From assembly GCF_023898315.1 (NCBI RefSeq), contig NC_064614.1, positions 1,050,412,432 to 1,050,476,431 on the forward strand: a stretch of 64,000 nucleotides of DNA, given 5' to 3'. Within the stretch, counting starts at the first letter, position 1, and each line of letters starts with the position of its first letter. The translations under genes were made by a program, and so were the position numbers. The notes beneath the pieces are model-generated. The model saw only the letters and a program-made list of their open reading frames with translations. It had not been told where the DNA came from and did not search any database. This document shows positions 43,767 through 53,749 of this stretch, one piece after another. The stretch is from Schistocerca nitens. Taxonomy: Eukaryota > Arthropoda > Insecta > Orthoptera > Acrididae.

Positions 43767-46339
43767 ATGGAGGGTGAAGCTTTGACAATGCCAGCCACTC
43801 GTGCTGGCGAAACGTCAGAAAAATCATTAGATGAACGTCGGCCGAAGAACCCGAGACAGAAGCCAATAGGCAGTTTGTCAACAAGTGGCCACGAAAGCCT
43901 TAACAATTTTGTATTACGCCTCTACGGGGAGGAGATTTGCAGATTGTACCGACGCCTTGACCAACGACGGAAGAAGAAAGCGCGACTGATGTCCTCTCTC
44001 GCCTTTCTGTCACGGTGCCGAGATGAATGTGCTACACCGAAGTTCTTGAGATGCAAGCGCCTATTCACCACCGCCCAAGCACATCGTATCTACGACAGAA
44101 TGGAACGAGCTTTTCTTCGTGAGCGAATACATACAACACGGAGAGACTTGGCAAGAACGGATCAGGAACTTCTGGACATTTTCTATCAACTAAGTAGCAG
44201 AATGCATCGAGACGACTGGGACAAGATCGACAGCATCACTTACAGGAGCATGCAGAACGAACTCGAGCGCTGCACCGAGCGGCAAAAGAAAAAGTTTGAA
44301 AGATGCCGGAAGCAGACCGACAAGGCGATTCCCGACATGTCACACACAGTGGTCAACCTCACTGAACGACAATTGACCGAAGAGGAAGTGTCAGTCCTTC
44401 AAAAGGGAGGGAATTTCGCTATCATCCCGAGAACTATACCTATGGAGGACATCATTGCCAACACCGAAGCAGCCATTCGGACCCTTCCTTGTGAAAGGGC
44501 AGAGGAAATACGCACTGAAACAGCCAGGATACTGCGCCGAGCAAAACCACCAGCTTGCAACCTGAAGAAAGAAGAGGAACAAGCCATTAAGAATCTCAAC
44601 GCCGACAAGAGTATATTGGTACTGCCTGCCGATAAGGGGAACGCGACCGTCGTAATGAAGACCGAAGATTATGAGCAAAAGATCCGAGACCTATTAGATC
44701 CGACGACGTACCGAAAACTAAGCGCAGATCCGACGCAGCGTATCACTCGGAATACGAATCGATTAATCAAGGCGTCTTCTCTGCCGGCGGACATACAGAG
44801 AAACCTGCGCAACACAGAAGCCCTACCACCTCGGCTGTATGGATTACCCAAGATCCATAAGAACAACGTTCCACTGAGACCGATCGTTAGCGCTCCTGGC
44901 TCACCAACGTATAAACTGGCGAAACACTTGGCCTCTCTGCTACAGCCACACGTGGGAAAGACCGACACATACATTAAGGACTCAGGACATTTCATTGAGA
45001 AGCTGAAGAAACTGAAACTTGCGCCAAACGACATCCTGGTCAGTTTTGATGTTGTTTCGTTATTTACGAAAGTGCCACTCAGCGACGCTCTGGAGTACAT
45101 CGGTTCCATGTTCCCGCAAGACATCAAAAAGCTCTTCCATGCATGTCTCACCACGAGCTATTTCACGTGGAATGGCGATTTCTACGAACAGCTGGAAGGC
45201 GTCGCCATGGGTAGTCCTCTCAGTCCAGTGGTGGCCAACTTCTTCATGGAACAATTCGAAGCACAGGCACTGGACTCGGCGACTTGCAAACCTAAGGTGT
45301 GGTACAGGTACGTCGATGATACTTTCGTGGTGTGGAGCCATGGTGAAGAACAGCTCGGTGAATTCCTGAGACACTTGAACAGCCTCCATGCCAACATAAC
45401 ATTTACCATGGAGGTAGAAAATGACAGGAAACTGCCATTTCTAGATGTGCTGGTCACAAGGGACGGCGAAAACCTGGGACACAGCGTGTATCGAAAACCG
45501 ACACACACGGACCGATACCTCCACAAACTGTCAAACCACCACCCGAGCCAGAAAAAAGAGGCATGATTAGTACGCTCGTAACGAGAGCAGGACGAATATG
45601 TGAGCCTCAACACCTCAAACGAGAAATGCAACACCTGGAAACCGTTCTGAGGAGCAATGGGTACTCCACAAATTACATTAGAAGTGTAACAGAGCCAAAC
45701 ACTCGGCGAAGTAAGGAACCAGAAAAAGAAATGTCGGGTACGGCCTTTCTGCCATACATTCCCAGAGTGACGGACAGAATCGGCCGTATATTGCGCAAAC
45801 ACGGCGTAAAGACGATTTTCAAACCGACAAGGAAGATCAAAGAGTGTCTTAGATCGGCGAAGGAGAAAAGAGACCCACTTGCAATGTCGGGAATATACCG
45901 TATACCTTGCACATGCGGAAAAGTTTATGTCGGAATGACTGGACGATCCATTAACACCAGGATCAAAGAGCATAAGCGACATTGCAGGTTGGGGCAGGTG
46001 GAGAAATCGGCCGTGGCAGAACACGCACTGAATGAGACCGACCACGTAATAAAATTCGCCGACACGGAAGTTCTGGCTGTAGAGAAGCACTATCACACGC
46101 GCTTGTTCAGAGAAGCTGTAGAAATCCAAAAACACGCGAACAGTTTCAACAAGAAAGAGGAAAGCCTTAAGGTAAACGGATCCTGGCTTCCCGTACTGCA
46201 GCGAACGACCGTCGCAGGTAGCAAGAGGAGAACCGCACCGGAAATGACCGCGGAGAAGCCCTCGGACATTGGCGCGCCAGGTACATATAGTCTGCGGCCG
46301 CGAGCTCGCCTCCAGTTCACCACCGGCAATGGAGGGTGA
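43767..46339 (+). pseudogene. PLE protein, right copy C (RT and EN in separate frames)
   Basis: Six-A form: RT frame 43767-45566, nuclease frame 45563-46339 with ATGA overlap. It carries MEVENDRK, shared with left copy 2, and a private ITHRSM to ITYRSM change. Catalytic motifs are intact in both pieces. Confidence 0.85.
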
Positions 46340-48899
46340 AGCTTTGACAATGCCAGCCACTCGTGCTGGCGAAACGTCAGAAAAATCATTAGATGAACGT
46401 CGGCCGAAGAACCCGAGACAGAAGCCAATAGGCAGTTTGTCAACAAGTGGCCACGAAAGCCTTAACAATTTTGTATTACGCCTCTACGGGGAGGAGATTT
46501 GCAGATTGTACCGACGCCTTGACCAACGACGGAAGAAGAAAGCGCGACTGATGTCCTCTCTCGCCTTTCTGTCACGGTGCCGAGATGAATGTGCTACACC
46601 GAAGTTCTTGAGATGCAAGCGCCTATTCACCACCGCCCAAGCACATCGTATCTACGACAGAATGGAACGAGCTTTTCTTCGTGAGCGAATACATACAACA
46701 CGGAGAGACTTGGCAAGAACGGATCAGGAACTTCTGGACATTTTCTATCAACTAAGTAGCAGAATGCATCGAGACGACTGGGACAAGATCGACAGCATCA
46801 CTCACAGGAGCATGCAGAACGAACTCGAGCGCTGCACCGAGCGGCAAAAGAAAAAGTTTGAAAGATGCCGGAAGCAGACCGACAAGGCGATTCCCGACAT
46901 GTCACACACAGTGGTCAACCTCACTGAACGACAATTGACCGAAGAGGAAGTGTCAGTCCTTCAAAAGGGAGGGAATTTCGCTATCATCCCGAGAACTATA
47001 CCTATGGAGGACATCATTGCCAACACCGAAGCAGCCATTCGGACCCTTCCTTGTGAAAGGGCAGAGGAAATACGCACTGAAACAGCCAGGATACTGCGCC
47101 GAGCAAAACCACCAGCTTGCAACCTGAAGAAAGAAGAGGAACAAGCCATTAAGAATCTCAACGCCGACAAGAGTATATTGGTACTGCCTGCCGATAAGGG
47201 GAACGCGACCGTCGTAATGAAGACCGAAGATTATGAGCAAAAGATCCGAGACCTATTAGATCCGACGACGTACCGAAAACTAAGCGCAGATCCGACGCAG
47301 CGTATCACTCGGAATACGAATCGATTAATCAAGGCGTCTTCTCTGCCGGCGGACATACAGAGAAACCTGCGCAACACAGAAGCCCTACCACCTCGGCTGT
47401 ATGGATTACCCAAGATCCATAAGAACAACGTTCCACTGAGACCGATCGTTAGCGCTCCTGGCTCACCAACGTATAAACTGGCGAAACACTTGGCCTCTCT
47501 GCTACAGCCACACGTGGGAAAGACCGACACATACATTAAGGACTCAGGACATTTCATTGAGAAGCTGAAGAAACTGAAACTTGCGCCAAACGACATCCTG
47601 GTCAGTTTTGATGTTGTTTCGTTATTTACGAAAGTGCCACTCAGCGACGCTCTGGAGTACATCGGTTCCATGTTCCCGCAAGACATCAAAAAGCTCTTCC
47701 ATGCATGTCTCACCACGAGCTATTTCACGTGGAATGGCGATTTCTACGAACAGCTGGAAGGCGTCGCCATGGGTAGTCCTCTCAGTCCAGTGGTGGCCAA
47801 CTTCTTCATGGAACAATTCGAAGCACAGGCACTGGACTCGGCGACTTGCAAACCTAAGGTGTGGTACAGGTACGTCGATGATACTTTCGTGGTGTGGAGC
47901 CATGGTGAAGAACAGCTCGGTGAATTCCTGAGACACTTGAACAGCCTCCATGCCAACATAACATTTACCATGGAGGTAGAAAAGGACAGGAAACTGCCAT
48001 TTCTAGATGTGCTGGTCACAAGGGACGGCGAAAACCTGGGACACAGCGTGTATCGAAAACCGACACACACGGACCGATACCTCCACAAACTGTCAAACCA
48101 CCACCCGAGCCAGAAAAGAGGCATGATTAGTACGCTCGTAACGAGAGCAGGACGAATATGTGAGCCTCAACACCTCAAACGAGAAATGCAACACCTGGAA
48201 ACCGTTCTGAGGAGCAATGGGTACTCCACAAATTACATTAGAAGTGTAACAGAGCCAAACACTCGGCGAAGTAAGGAACCAGAAAAAGAAATGTCGGGTA
48301 CGGCCTTTCTGCCATACATTCCCAGAGTGACGGACAGAATCGGCCGTATATTGCGCAAACACGGCGTAAAGACGATTTTCAAACCGACAAGGAAGATCAA
48401 AGAGTGTCTTAGATCGGCGAAGGAGAAAAGAGACCCACTTGCAATGTCGGGAATATACCGTATACCTTGCACATGCGGAAAAGTTTGTGTCGGAATGACT
48501 GGACGATCCATTAACACCAGGATCAAAGAGCATAAGCGACATTGCAGGTTGGGGCAGGTGGAGAAATCGGCCGTGGCAGAACACGCACTGAATGAGACCG
48601 ACCACGTAATAAAATTCGCCGACACGGAAGTTCTGGCTGTAGAGAAGCACTATCACACGCGCTTGTTCAGAGAAGCTGTAGAAATCCAAAAACACGCGAA
48701 CAGTTTCAACAAGAAAGAGGAAAGCCTTAAGGTAAACGGATCCTGGCTTCCCGTACTGCAGCGAACGACCGTCGCAGGTAGCAAGAGGAGAACCGCACCG
48801 GAAATGACCGCGGAGAAGCCCTCGGACATTGGCGCGCCAGGTACATATAGTCTGCGGCCGCGAGCTCGCCTCCAGTTCACCACCGGCAATGGAGGGTGA
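46329..48899 (+). CDS. PLE RT-GIY-YIG protein, right copy D (full length)
   Basis: 856 residues from ATG 46329. Fused four-A form with the full set: DKGNATVVM, SFDVVSLF, GVAMGSPLSPVV, YVDD (codons at 47871-47882), motif E, and the GIY-YIG nuclease. One private change alters the nuclease core: KVYVG to KVCVG (48486-48488 TGT), replacing the conserved Tyr of the YVG motif, so the nuclease is probably impaired while the RT looks intact. Its 3' neighbour is a truncated unit that stops at the array end. Confidence 0.9.
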   Translation: MEGEALTMPATRAGETSEKSLDERRPKNPRQKPIGSLSTSGHESLNNFVLRLYGEEICRLYRRLDQRRKKKARLMSSLAFLSRCRDECATPKFLRCKRLFTTAQAHRIYDRMERAFLRERIHTTRRDLARTDQELLDIFYQLSSRMHRDDWDKIDSITHRSMQNELERCTERQKKKFERCRKQTDKAIPDMSHTVVNLTERQLTEEEVSVLQKGGNFAIIPRTIPMEDIIANTEAAIRTLPCERAEEIRTETARILRRAKPPACNLKKEEEQAIKNLNADKSILVLPADKGNATVVMKTEDYEQKIRDLLDPTTYRKLSADPTQRITRNTNRLIKASSLPADIQRNLRNTEALPPRLYGLPKIHKNNVPLRPIVSAPGSPTYKLAKHLASLLQPHVGKTDTYIKDSGHFIEKLKKLKLAPNDILVSFDVVSLFTKVPLSDALEYIGSMFPQDIKKLFHACLTTSYFTWNGDFYEQLEGVAMGSPLSPVVANFFMEQFEAQALDSATCKPKVWYRYVDDTFVVWSHGEEQLGEFLRHLNSLHANITFTMEVEKDRKLPFLDVLVTRDGENLGHSVYRKPTHTDRYLHKLSNHHPSQKRGMISTLVTRAGRICEPQHLKREMQHLETVLRSNGYSTNYIRSVTEPNTRRSKEPEKEMSGTAFLPYIPRVTDRIGRILRKHGVKTIFKPTRKIKECLRSAKEKRDPLAMSGIYRIPCTCGKVCVGMTGRSINTRIKEHKRHCRLGQVEKSAVAEHALNETDHVIKFADTEVLAVEKHYHTRLFREAVEIQKHANSFNKKEESLKVNGSWLPVLQRTTVAGSKRRTAPEMTAEKPSDIGAPGTYSLRPRARLQFTTGNGG

Positions 48900-49033
48900 A
48901 GCTTTGACAATGCCAGCCACTCGTGCTGGCGAAACGTCAGAAAAATCATTAGATGAACGTCGGCCGAAGAACCCGAGACAGAAGCCAATAGGCAGTTTGT
49001 CAACAAGTGGCCACGAAAGCCTTAACAATTTTG
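48889..49033 (+). pseudogene. PLE right terminal piece (N-terminal stub)
   Basis: The next unit begins at ATG 48889 with MEGEALTMPATRAGETSEK but array sequence stops at 49033 within LNNF; the frame then runs 12 codons into flanking DNA. I read this as the natural 3' terminal region of the element and not as a gene. Confidence 0.8.
48903..48940 (+). ncRNA. Hammerhead-ribozyme-like motif (one per unit)
   Basis: Core heptamer TTGACAA (48904-48910), then stem GCCAGC/GCTGGC closing a 7-base loop CACTCGT (48912-48930), then GAAAC and GTC with predicted cleavage after C 48938. The consensus heptamer is CTGANGA, so position 3 is C to U and position 8 is G to A: the 3-8 pair becomes U-A. Same motif at 30125-30162, 32685-32722, 35247-35284, 37807-37844 (minus) and 38659-38696, 41221-41258, 43781-43818, 46343-46380 (plus). 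PLE terminal repeats are known to carry hammerheads. Stem I is only two pairs as I read it, so activity is doubtful. Confidence 0.5.
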
Positions 49034-49043
49034 AAATATGTAA
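49034..49043 (+). repeat. Target-site duplication, right copy
   Basis: AAATATGTAA, identical to 30052-30061. Joining the flanks across it gives an uninterrupted AT-rich empty site (GGCATTAAT-AAATATGTAA-CTCATTAG). Confidence 0.85.
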
Positions 49044-51980
49044 CTCATTAGAAAGTTTCTGTAAATTCTAAACATGACGGCAGGAAGACGACCCTGGAAT
49101 AATCTCCCGTTTTATATTAGAGAACTGAACTATGTATCCACCTTCAGAAGGTAATTAATGACATATCTGCTAAAGCAAGAAGAAGGATTACCATTGCCCC
49201 TGCACGCAGTCGTTACCCTCTTACACCCTCCTCCCCAACCAGACCTCTTCCCAGTATTCTTAGCTGAAGCTATCCTTACCCCAAACTCGCTATATAAGAA
49301 AACATCTATCTTGTACAGCGAAAATTTATTTTTGTATCTGCCACTATCATTATTGTTATTGTTATTACTATCATCCTTATTAATGGCAGCAGTAGCAATA
49401 GCAGATGTACTGACCGTATTACCGTCGTTAGGTCATAGTCAATACTCACATTGTCACTACATACATACAATTTTAACACTGTTACTCATAGGAAGAGTTA
49501 TCTCTTAGGGCACTATTATGTAAAACAGGTTTTGTATGCTTGAAACCCTAGTCCGAAGTGAGAGAGGTCTGATGGTGTAATGTACCTACGTTTTGCACTC
49601 ACTTGTATAGATGACTACCTTTTCGCAAGTGGTTTACAGCAATTCACAGCAGCATGCATCCGCAATGGCTAAAGCTTCAAGTTATTAAGAATTAATTTAA
49701 TACAAAAGGAGTTGGCTTGGGTCCTGTTGACAACTAAGTAACTTGTAAGAATGGATTTCAAAAATTAAGTCTATTTAAAAACTTCAAAATTCATCGTGAC
49801 CCATAAACATATTAACAAGAATCTAAAATTACTGTGAATGAAACTCTTATGTTTGGCATTATGGGAACTGTTTGATTTTAATTAAGATATCCGCTCATGA
49901 AGCTTGTTAAGGTACAGATATAAAGTATAAATCGAGTATTAATAATTCTACACAGGCAGTGTTTGCTTATAATATAAACATCAAACAAATTGAGCTGCAT
50001 TGTACATTGTCATACACAAAATGACACAAAAAAATTTATAGTGCCCAAGAAATGCTTTGCATATTGCAATGTCATACACAAAGTGACACAAGAAAATATT
50101 ATATTGCGTAACAAATATTTATATGGAACTTGCATATGACGCTAGAGGCAGCTATATGCAGCAACGTTAAAAAAAAATTCTTCTGTGCAACTGCTATTTG
50201 GTGCATATAGATTAAAAATCCTAACAATGACATATATCAGTGTTTTACTTAAGTAACCTTAATGTCTTAAGAGACATATTTTGAATAATGTCATACTGCT
50301 CTAGCAGTTATTTGTATTATCAGAAGTTCACTTTTGTTGAGGAATGATGTTAGTATCTTACCATCAACCAAACTATCACAAAACACACAGGAATGTATAC
50401 TACACATAAACTGGATTCATCATTTTGCAGGATATGGACTGTAGTAAAGGGAATTGGTATAGTTAACTTTTTCATTATTGTGTTCACCATGGAGTACTGT
50501 TCAATAAAATGTTTTCCATTGTCTTTTGGTTAGTCCTTACTCTAATAGTAGTATACATGTTACGCAAAATTCTTTCTTCTGATTGAGGTCATCAGCTCCT
50601 GTTATTCGGAAAAATATTATTAATTCTTATTTTAACATTTGTGGTTTACGTTGCAGGGGGTGATGGAACGTTTATTGTCATTTTGGTTTCTAAAGGAAGA
50701 AATTCGTTAGTGTCCAAGCTAACACATAATACGTTATCTTCTTTCTGGAGTGGCTGCCAAGTTCAGTTTCCTCTGACACCTGCAAAAGGGTTATTAGTAC
50801 AGCAAATATTATTATGTTTCTTTTAATTAATCTCTTGTGATTTGCTTGATTTCATTTTATTATGATTTACTTCCGTCTCTGGTCGTTTCCATTCCTATTT
50901 GATTTCTAATACTATCTGAAAAGATTTCATTAGTGGCATACATATATGCATTATAAATTCTACAGCTCTCTATTACTCTATATTTACTTGTAACGGTGAA
51001 AAACTATATGAGACAAACCTGAATGTTACGTTGTTCAACAGTTTTAGTTTTATCTTCCTCCATAATTAGCATTGTTAGCATTTCCATCTTTTTTTTCGAG
51101 CTGTGCCACGAACTATATTTCGGTGAGACTACCCTTTGACCCCTTAGAAAAGTTTGGTTAACCTAGAATAATCGTAACAATGTCGATTTATTAATAATAT
51201 AATAACTGAAGTGTCTTCCACAGACCTTCTTACAAAATATTTAGTATTGGAGATGTCTACAATGGACTCCCAAGGCGTCTTACCTTCATTTACTTACTTT
51301 AATATGGAGAAATTACTTTGAATCTTCTTGTATAACTTAACAGTAATCCTTTTCCGGGAGTGGTGTCATCCTGTTTTTTAAATTCTGCTTTCCGCTTCTG
51401 TAGCTACTGCCAGTTCATACGATGGATAAGTGTTAATATGCATCAACATCTGGAGTGTTCTGAAAACCAACATTGTGCTTTAGCAAGTGGAAGTTTCTAC
51501 ATATGTGTCATCGTAATCAGTGAACAATAATCATTTACTCATTTAGTAAGCGCTGGAGTCTTGTATTAAGCTGATGATACAACAATTTGTGTCGTTTATT
51601 ATTTAAAAGTGGAATTACTTATGTTTCCATGGAGGCAACGGCGACCACTTCCTTCCACAAGGTGGTTAATCTGTTTCTGTATTAAAAGGAACGCTTCCAC
51701 GAGGGCTGTGACGTATTTTACGACCCCTGCACTGGAGTTACACATAAAAAAAGGTGAACTGGTAACAGTGACCTAAGCTGGGTGTCGAACTCCCACTAAT
51801 GCGTTTGGCCTTGACCTACCTTGTGGCCAGCTGAGTAAGCTAATGGAAAAAAAATAAAATACTTCACTCCCTCGCATCGCTTCTCTTGAAAGTTTATTCC
51901 GACGTCGAGTATTAGTGTACAAAATTTAGTATTGTATTGTCATTGTCGTTTCTACTATAATGTGCATGTGCTACTGGCTG
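49044..51980. other. 2.9-kb AT-rich spacer
   Basis: No gene recognised. Contents: a TTA-rich microsatellite-like stretch near 49345-49385 and a two-copy ~62-bp repeat at 49995-50110. A ~50-bp segment at 49750-49805 (ATTTCAAAAATTAAG) also occurs, diverged, near 54170-54215. Near 51790-51830 the minus strand has a B-box-like GAGTTCGACACCC, possibly a worn tRNA-like repeat. Confidence 0.5.
49995..50110 (+). repeat. Two-copy imperfect ~62-bp tandem repeat
   Basis: GTCATACACAAAATGACACAA at 50009 and GTCATACACAAAGTGACACAA at 50071 anchor the copies; flanking bases are similar (TGCATTGTACATT versus TGCATATTGCAAT). Confidence 0.7.
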
Positions 51981-52227
51981 TCCTATTTCACGGTAACTGT
52001 TTGAGGATCTGGTGATCTTATGTCAACTAATTCACAATGGTTTTGCTGCTTTACATCATCATGGGGTAACCAGTCTGGAGCTGACGTTTGCAGTTGTCTG
52101 CTGTGAAAATTGGGAGCAGAATTATTGCTCTGAGTAGAAATTGCCCAACATTGATTTGCTTTGACATAACTATTAGATGGCAAATCACATTGATTGTTAT
52201 AGCTATCTGGTGGATGGTTAATACCAC

Positions 52228-52567
52228 TGGTAGCCGCTTGGTCTCGGGCGCCTTGTCACGGTCCGCGCGGCTCCCTCCGTCGGACCGTCGGAGGTTCGAG
52301 TCCTCCCTTGAGCATGGGTGTGTGTGTCGTCCTTAGCGTAAGTTAGATTAAGTAGTGCTGTGAGTACCGGGCGTGACTCGTGTTTCGGTAGCTCAGATGG
52401 TAGAGCACTTGCCCGCGAAAGGCAAAGGTCCCGAGTTCGAGTCTCGGTCAGGCACACAGTTTTAATCTGCCAGGAAGTTTCAGATTAAGTAGTGTGTAAT
52501 CTTAGGGACCTATGACCTATGACCTCAGCAGTTTGGTCCCATAAGACATTACCGCAAATTTCCAAAT
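52228..52567 (+). mobile_element. tRNA-derived SINE family C, interrupted by another SINE
   Basis: The head (GGTCTCGGGCGCCTTGTCACG, B-box GGTTCGAGTCCTCCC) and GTCGTCCTTAGCGTAAG lie left of the insertion. The tail (ACCTATGACCTCAGCAGTTTG, CCCATAAGACATTACCGC) lies right of it. ACCTATG is doubled by a short local repeat. It is itself inserted in the Asn-rich relic. Confidence 0.75.
52358..52481 (+). mobile_element. tRNA-derived SINE family D inside SINE C
   Basis: 124 bp with GGTAGCTCAGATGGTAGAGC (A-box region) and GAGTTCGAGTCTCGG (B-box), ending TTTTAATCTGCCAGGAAG. Flanked by a perfect 13-bp target-site duplication AGATTAAGTAGTG (52345-52357 and 52482-52494) made from SINE C sequence. Confidence 0.87.
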
Positions 52568-53064
52568 TTTTACCATCTCTATGAAAACTATACCGATTTG
52601 AAGTATCATAACGTATGTCCTGGGGAGCATTGTTTCCCTGGAAACTGTCACTGTTATAATAATTGATTCTTCTATTACCCTTGTTTCTAAAATTTTTCTT
52701 ACCATTAAAGTGTGTGTTCTGGAAATTTCCATTGCGTTTGTTTCTTTGGAAATTACCAGAGTTGCCATTGAATTGTTGATGGATCACACTAACTTGATCA
52801 TAATGCGTTGATGGTTTTGTTGGTCGTAATTGTTGTACTTCTTAGGACGACTGTGAAAACCTTGGATAGGCTGATTGTACTGTGCAAATTGTTGCGATTA
52901 ATCATGTTGGAATGCATGATTTTTGTAATTGTAACGGTCATTTGAGCGGTCGTTATAGCAGAGCTGGTTCACAGAAGCATTTGCCTATTATTTCTACTTT
53001 TGTTATTATTAGAACCCTGTCTGTTGAGGTGATTGTCATCATCGTCTTCCGGTTCTTACAAGAG

Positions 53065-53745
53065 TATATATGAAGATAGTAACTGTTCTCGAAAGAACAG
53101 ATACCATTGATGAGCGTGCAGCTTCTCTAGAATAAATGATAATTAATTGAAACCCTCAGCTGCCGACAGGTGTTGTTGATATACCTCGGTGGGGACAGCC
53201 GAAAATGTGTGCCCAGATCAGGACTGGAACCTGGGATGTCCTGCTTACGTGGCGGACGCTCTATCCATCTGAGCCACCGAGGACACAGATGAATATCGCG
53301 ACTGCAGGGACTTATCCCTTTCACGCTTCCCGTGAGACCCACATTCCCAACTGTCCACAATCTACATACGTAATGTTCCTAATGGATGTTTGTCCATCCA
53401 CACATTACTCGTTTCAACTATGGTGACGATTCCCGTAAGAGTTCGGGCAACCTGTGCGCATTCGCACAAATGAAGGTCAATGGCCGGGTAGCCATTTAAC
53501 TATATATGAAGATAGTAACTGTTCTCGTAAGAACAGATACCACTGATGACCGTGCACAGGGGTAAGTCCCTGCAGTCGCGCTGTTAATCTGTGTCCTCGC
53601 TGGCTCAGATGGATAGAGCTTCTGCCACGTAAGCAGGAGATCCCGGGTTCGAGTCCCAGTCGGTACCACGCATTTTCGGCCGTCCCGATCGAGCTATATC
53701 AACAACACCTGTCGGCAGGTGAGGGTTTCAATTAATTATCATCTT
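53065..53745. mobile_element. Second fold-back element with inverted tRNA-like modules
   Basis: TGATAATTAATTGAAACCCT (53135-53154) with CTGCCGACAGGTGTTG is mirrored by CAACACCTGTCGGCAGGTG and AGGGTTTCAATTAATTATCA (to ~53741). A minus-strand tRNA-like module (53205-53285) and a plus-strand one (53600-53672, GGGTTCGAGTCCC) sit in the arms. Hairpins ATGAAGATAGTAACTGTTCTCG...AGAACAGATACCA occur at the left edge and in the middle. Same architecture as 19331-20307 and slightly different sequence. Confidence 0.62.
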
Positions 53746-53749
53746 ACAA

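Larger units (their letters stand above)
30062..49033. mobile_element. Head-to-head concatemer of a Penelope-like retroelement
   Basis: 18,972 bp. The left arm (30062-37847) holds three minus-strand units with spacings 2560, 2562 and 2560 bp plus a short terminal piece. The right arm (37848-49033) holds a 5'-truncated unit and four plus-strand units with spacings 2562, 2560, 2562 and 2560 bp. Units are nearly identical. Both outer ends are 3' ends: the left arm stops after GGCAGTTTGTCAA, the right arm 21-24 bases further on after AACAATTTTG. PLEs encode a telomerase-related reverse transcriptase and a GIY-YIG nuclease and often occur as tandem or inverted partial copies, but an array this long and uniform framed by one TSD is unusual. 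Confidence 0.93.
51985..53070 (-). pseudogene. Asn-rich Gag-like relic, split by SINEs
   Basis: The minus strand before the SINE block reads an Asn/Arg/Gln-rich low-complexity protein (DRYNYKNHAFQHD, then NSGNFQRNKRNGNFQN, KKNFRNKGNRRINYYN). After the SINE block it continues with LPSNSYVKANQCWAISTQSN and ends near 51983. This style resembles the nucleocapsid side of some insect LTR-retroelement Gag proteins. There is no zinc knuckle, protease or RT to confirm it. An Asn-rich host protein remnant is the alternative. Frame changes are present. Confidence 0.3.

Noticed and set aside
30062..49033. Tandem array as a satellite or CRISPR-like array
   Set aside because: The repeat unit is a 2.56-kb protein-coding retroelement with RT and GIY-YIG motifs; there are no short direct repeats with spacers.
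30062..49033. Array as a pure assembly artefact
   Set aside because: Private substitutions in most units, different arm lengths and a perfect TSD argue against it, although exact copy number still needs long reads.
52380..52456. Genuine tRNA gene inside the nested SINE
   Set aside because: It is flanked by SINE tail sequence and a 13-bp TSD, so it is the head of SINE D.
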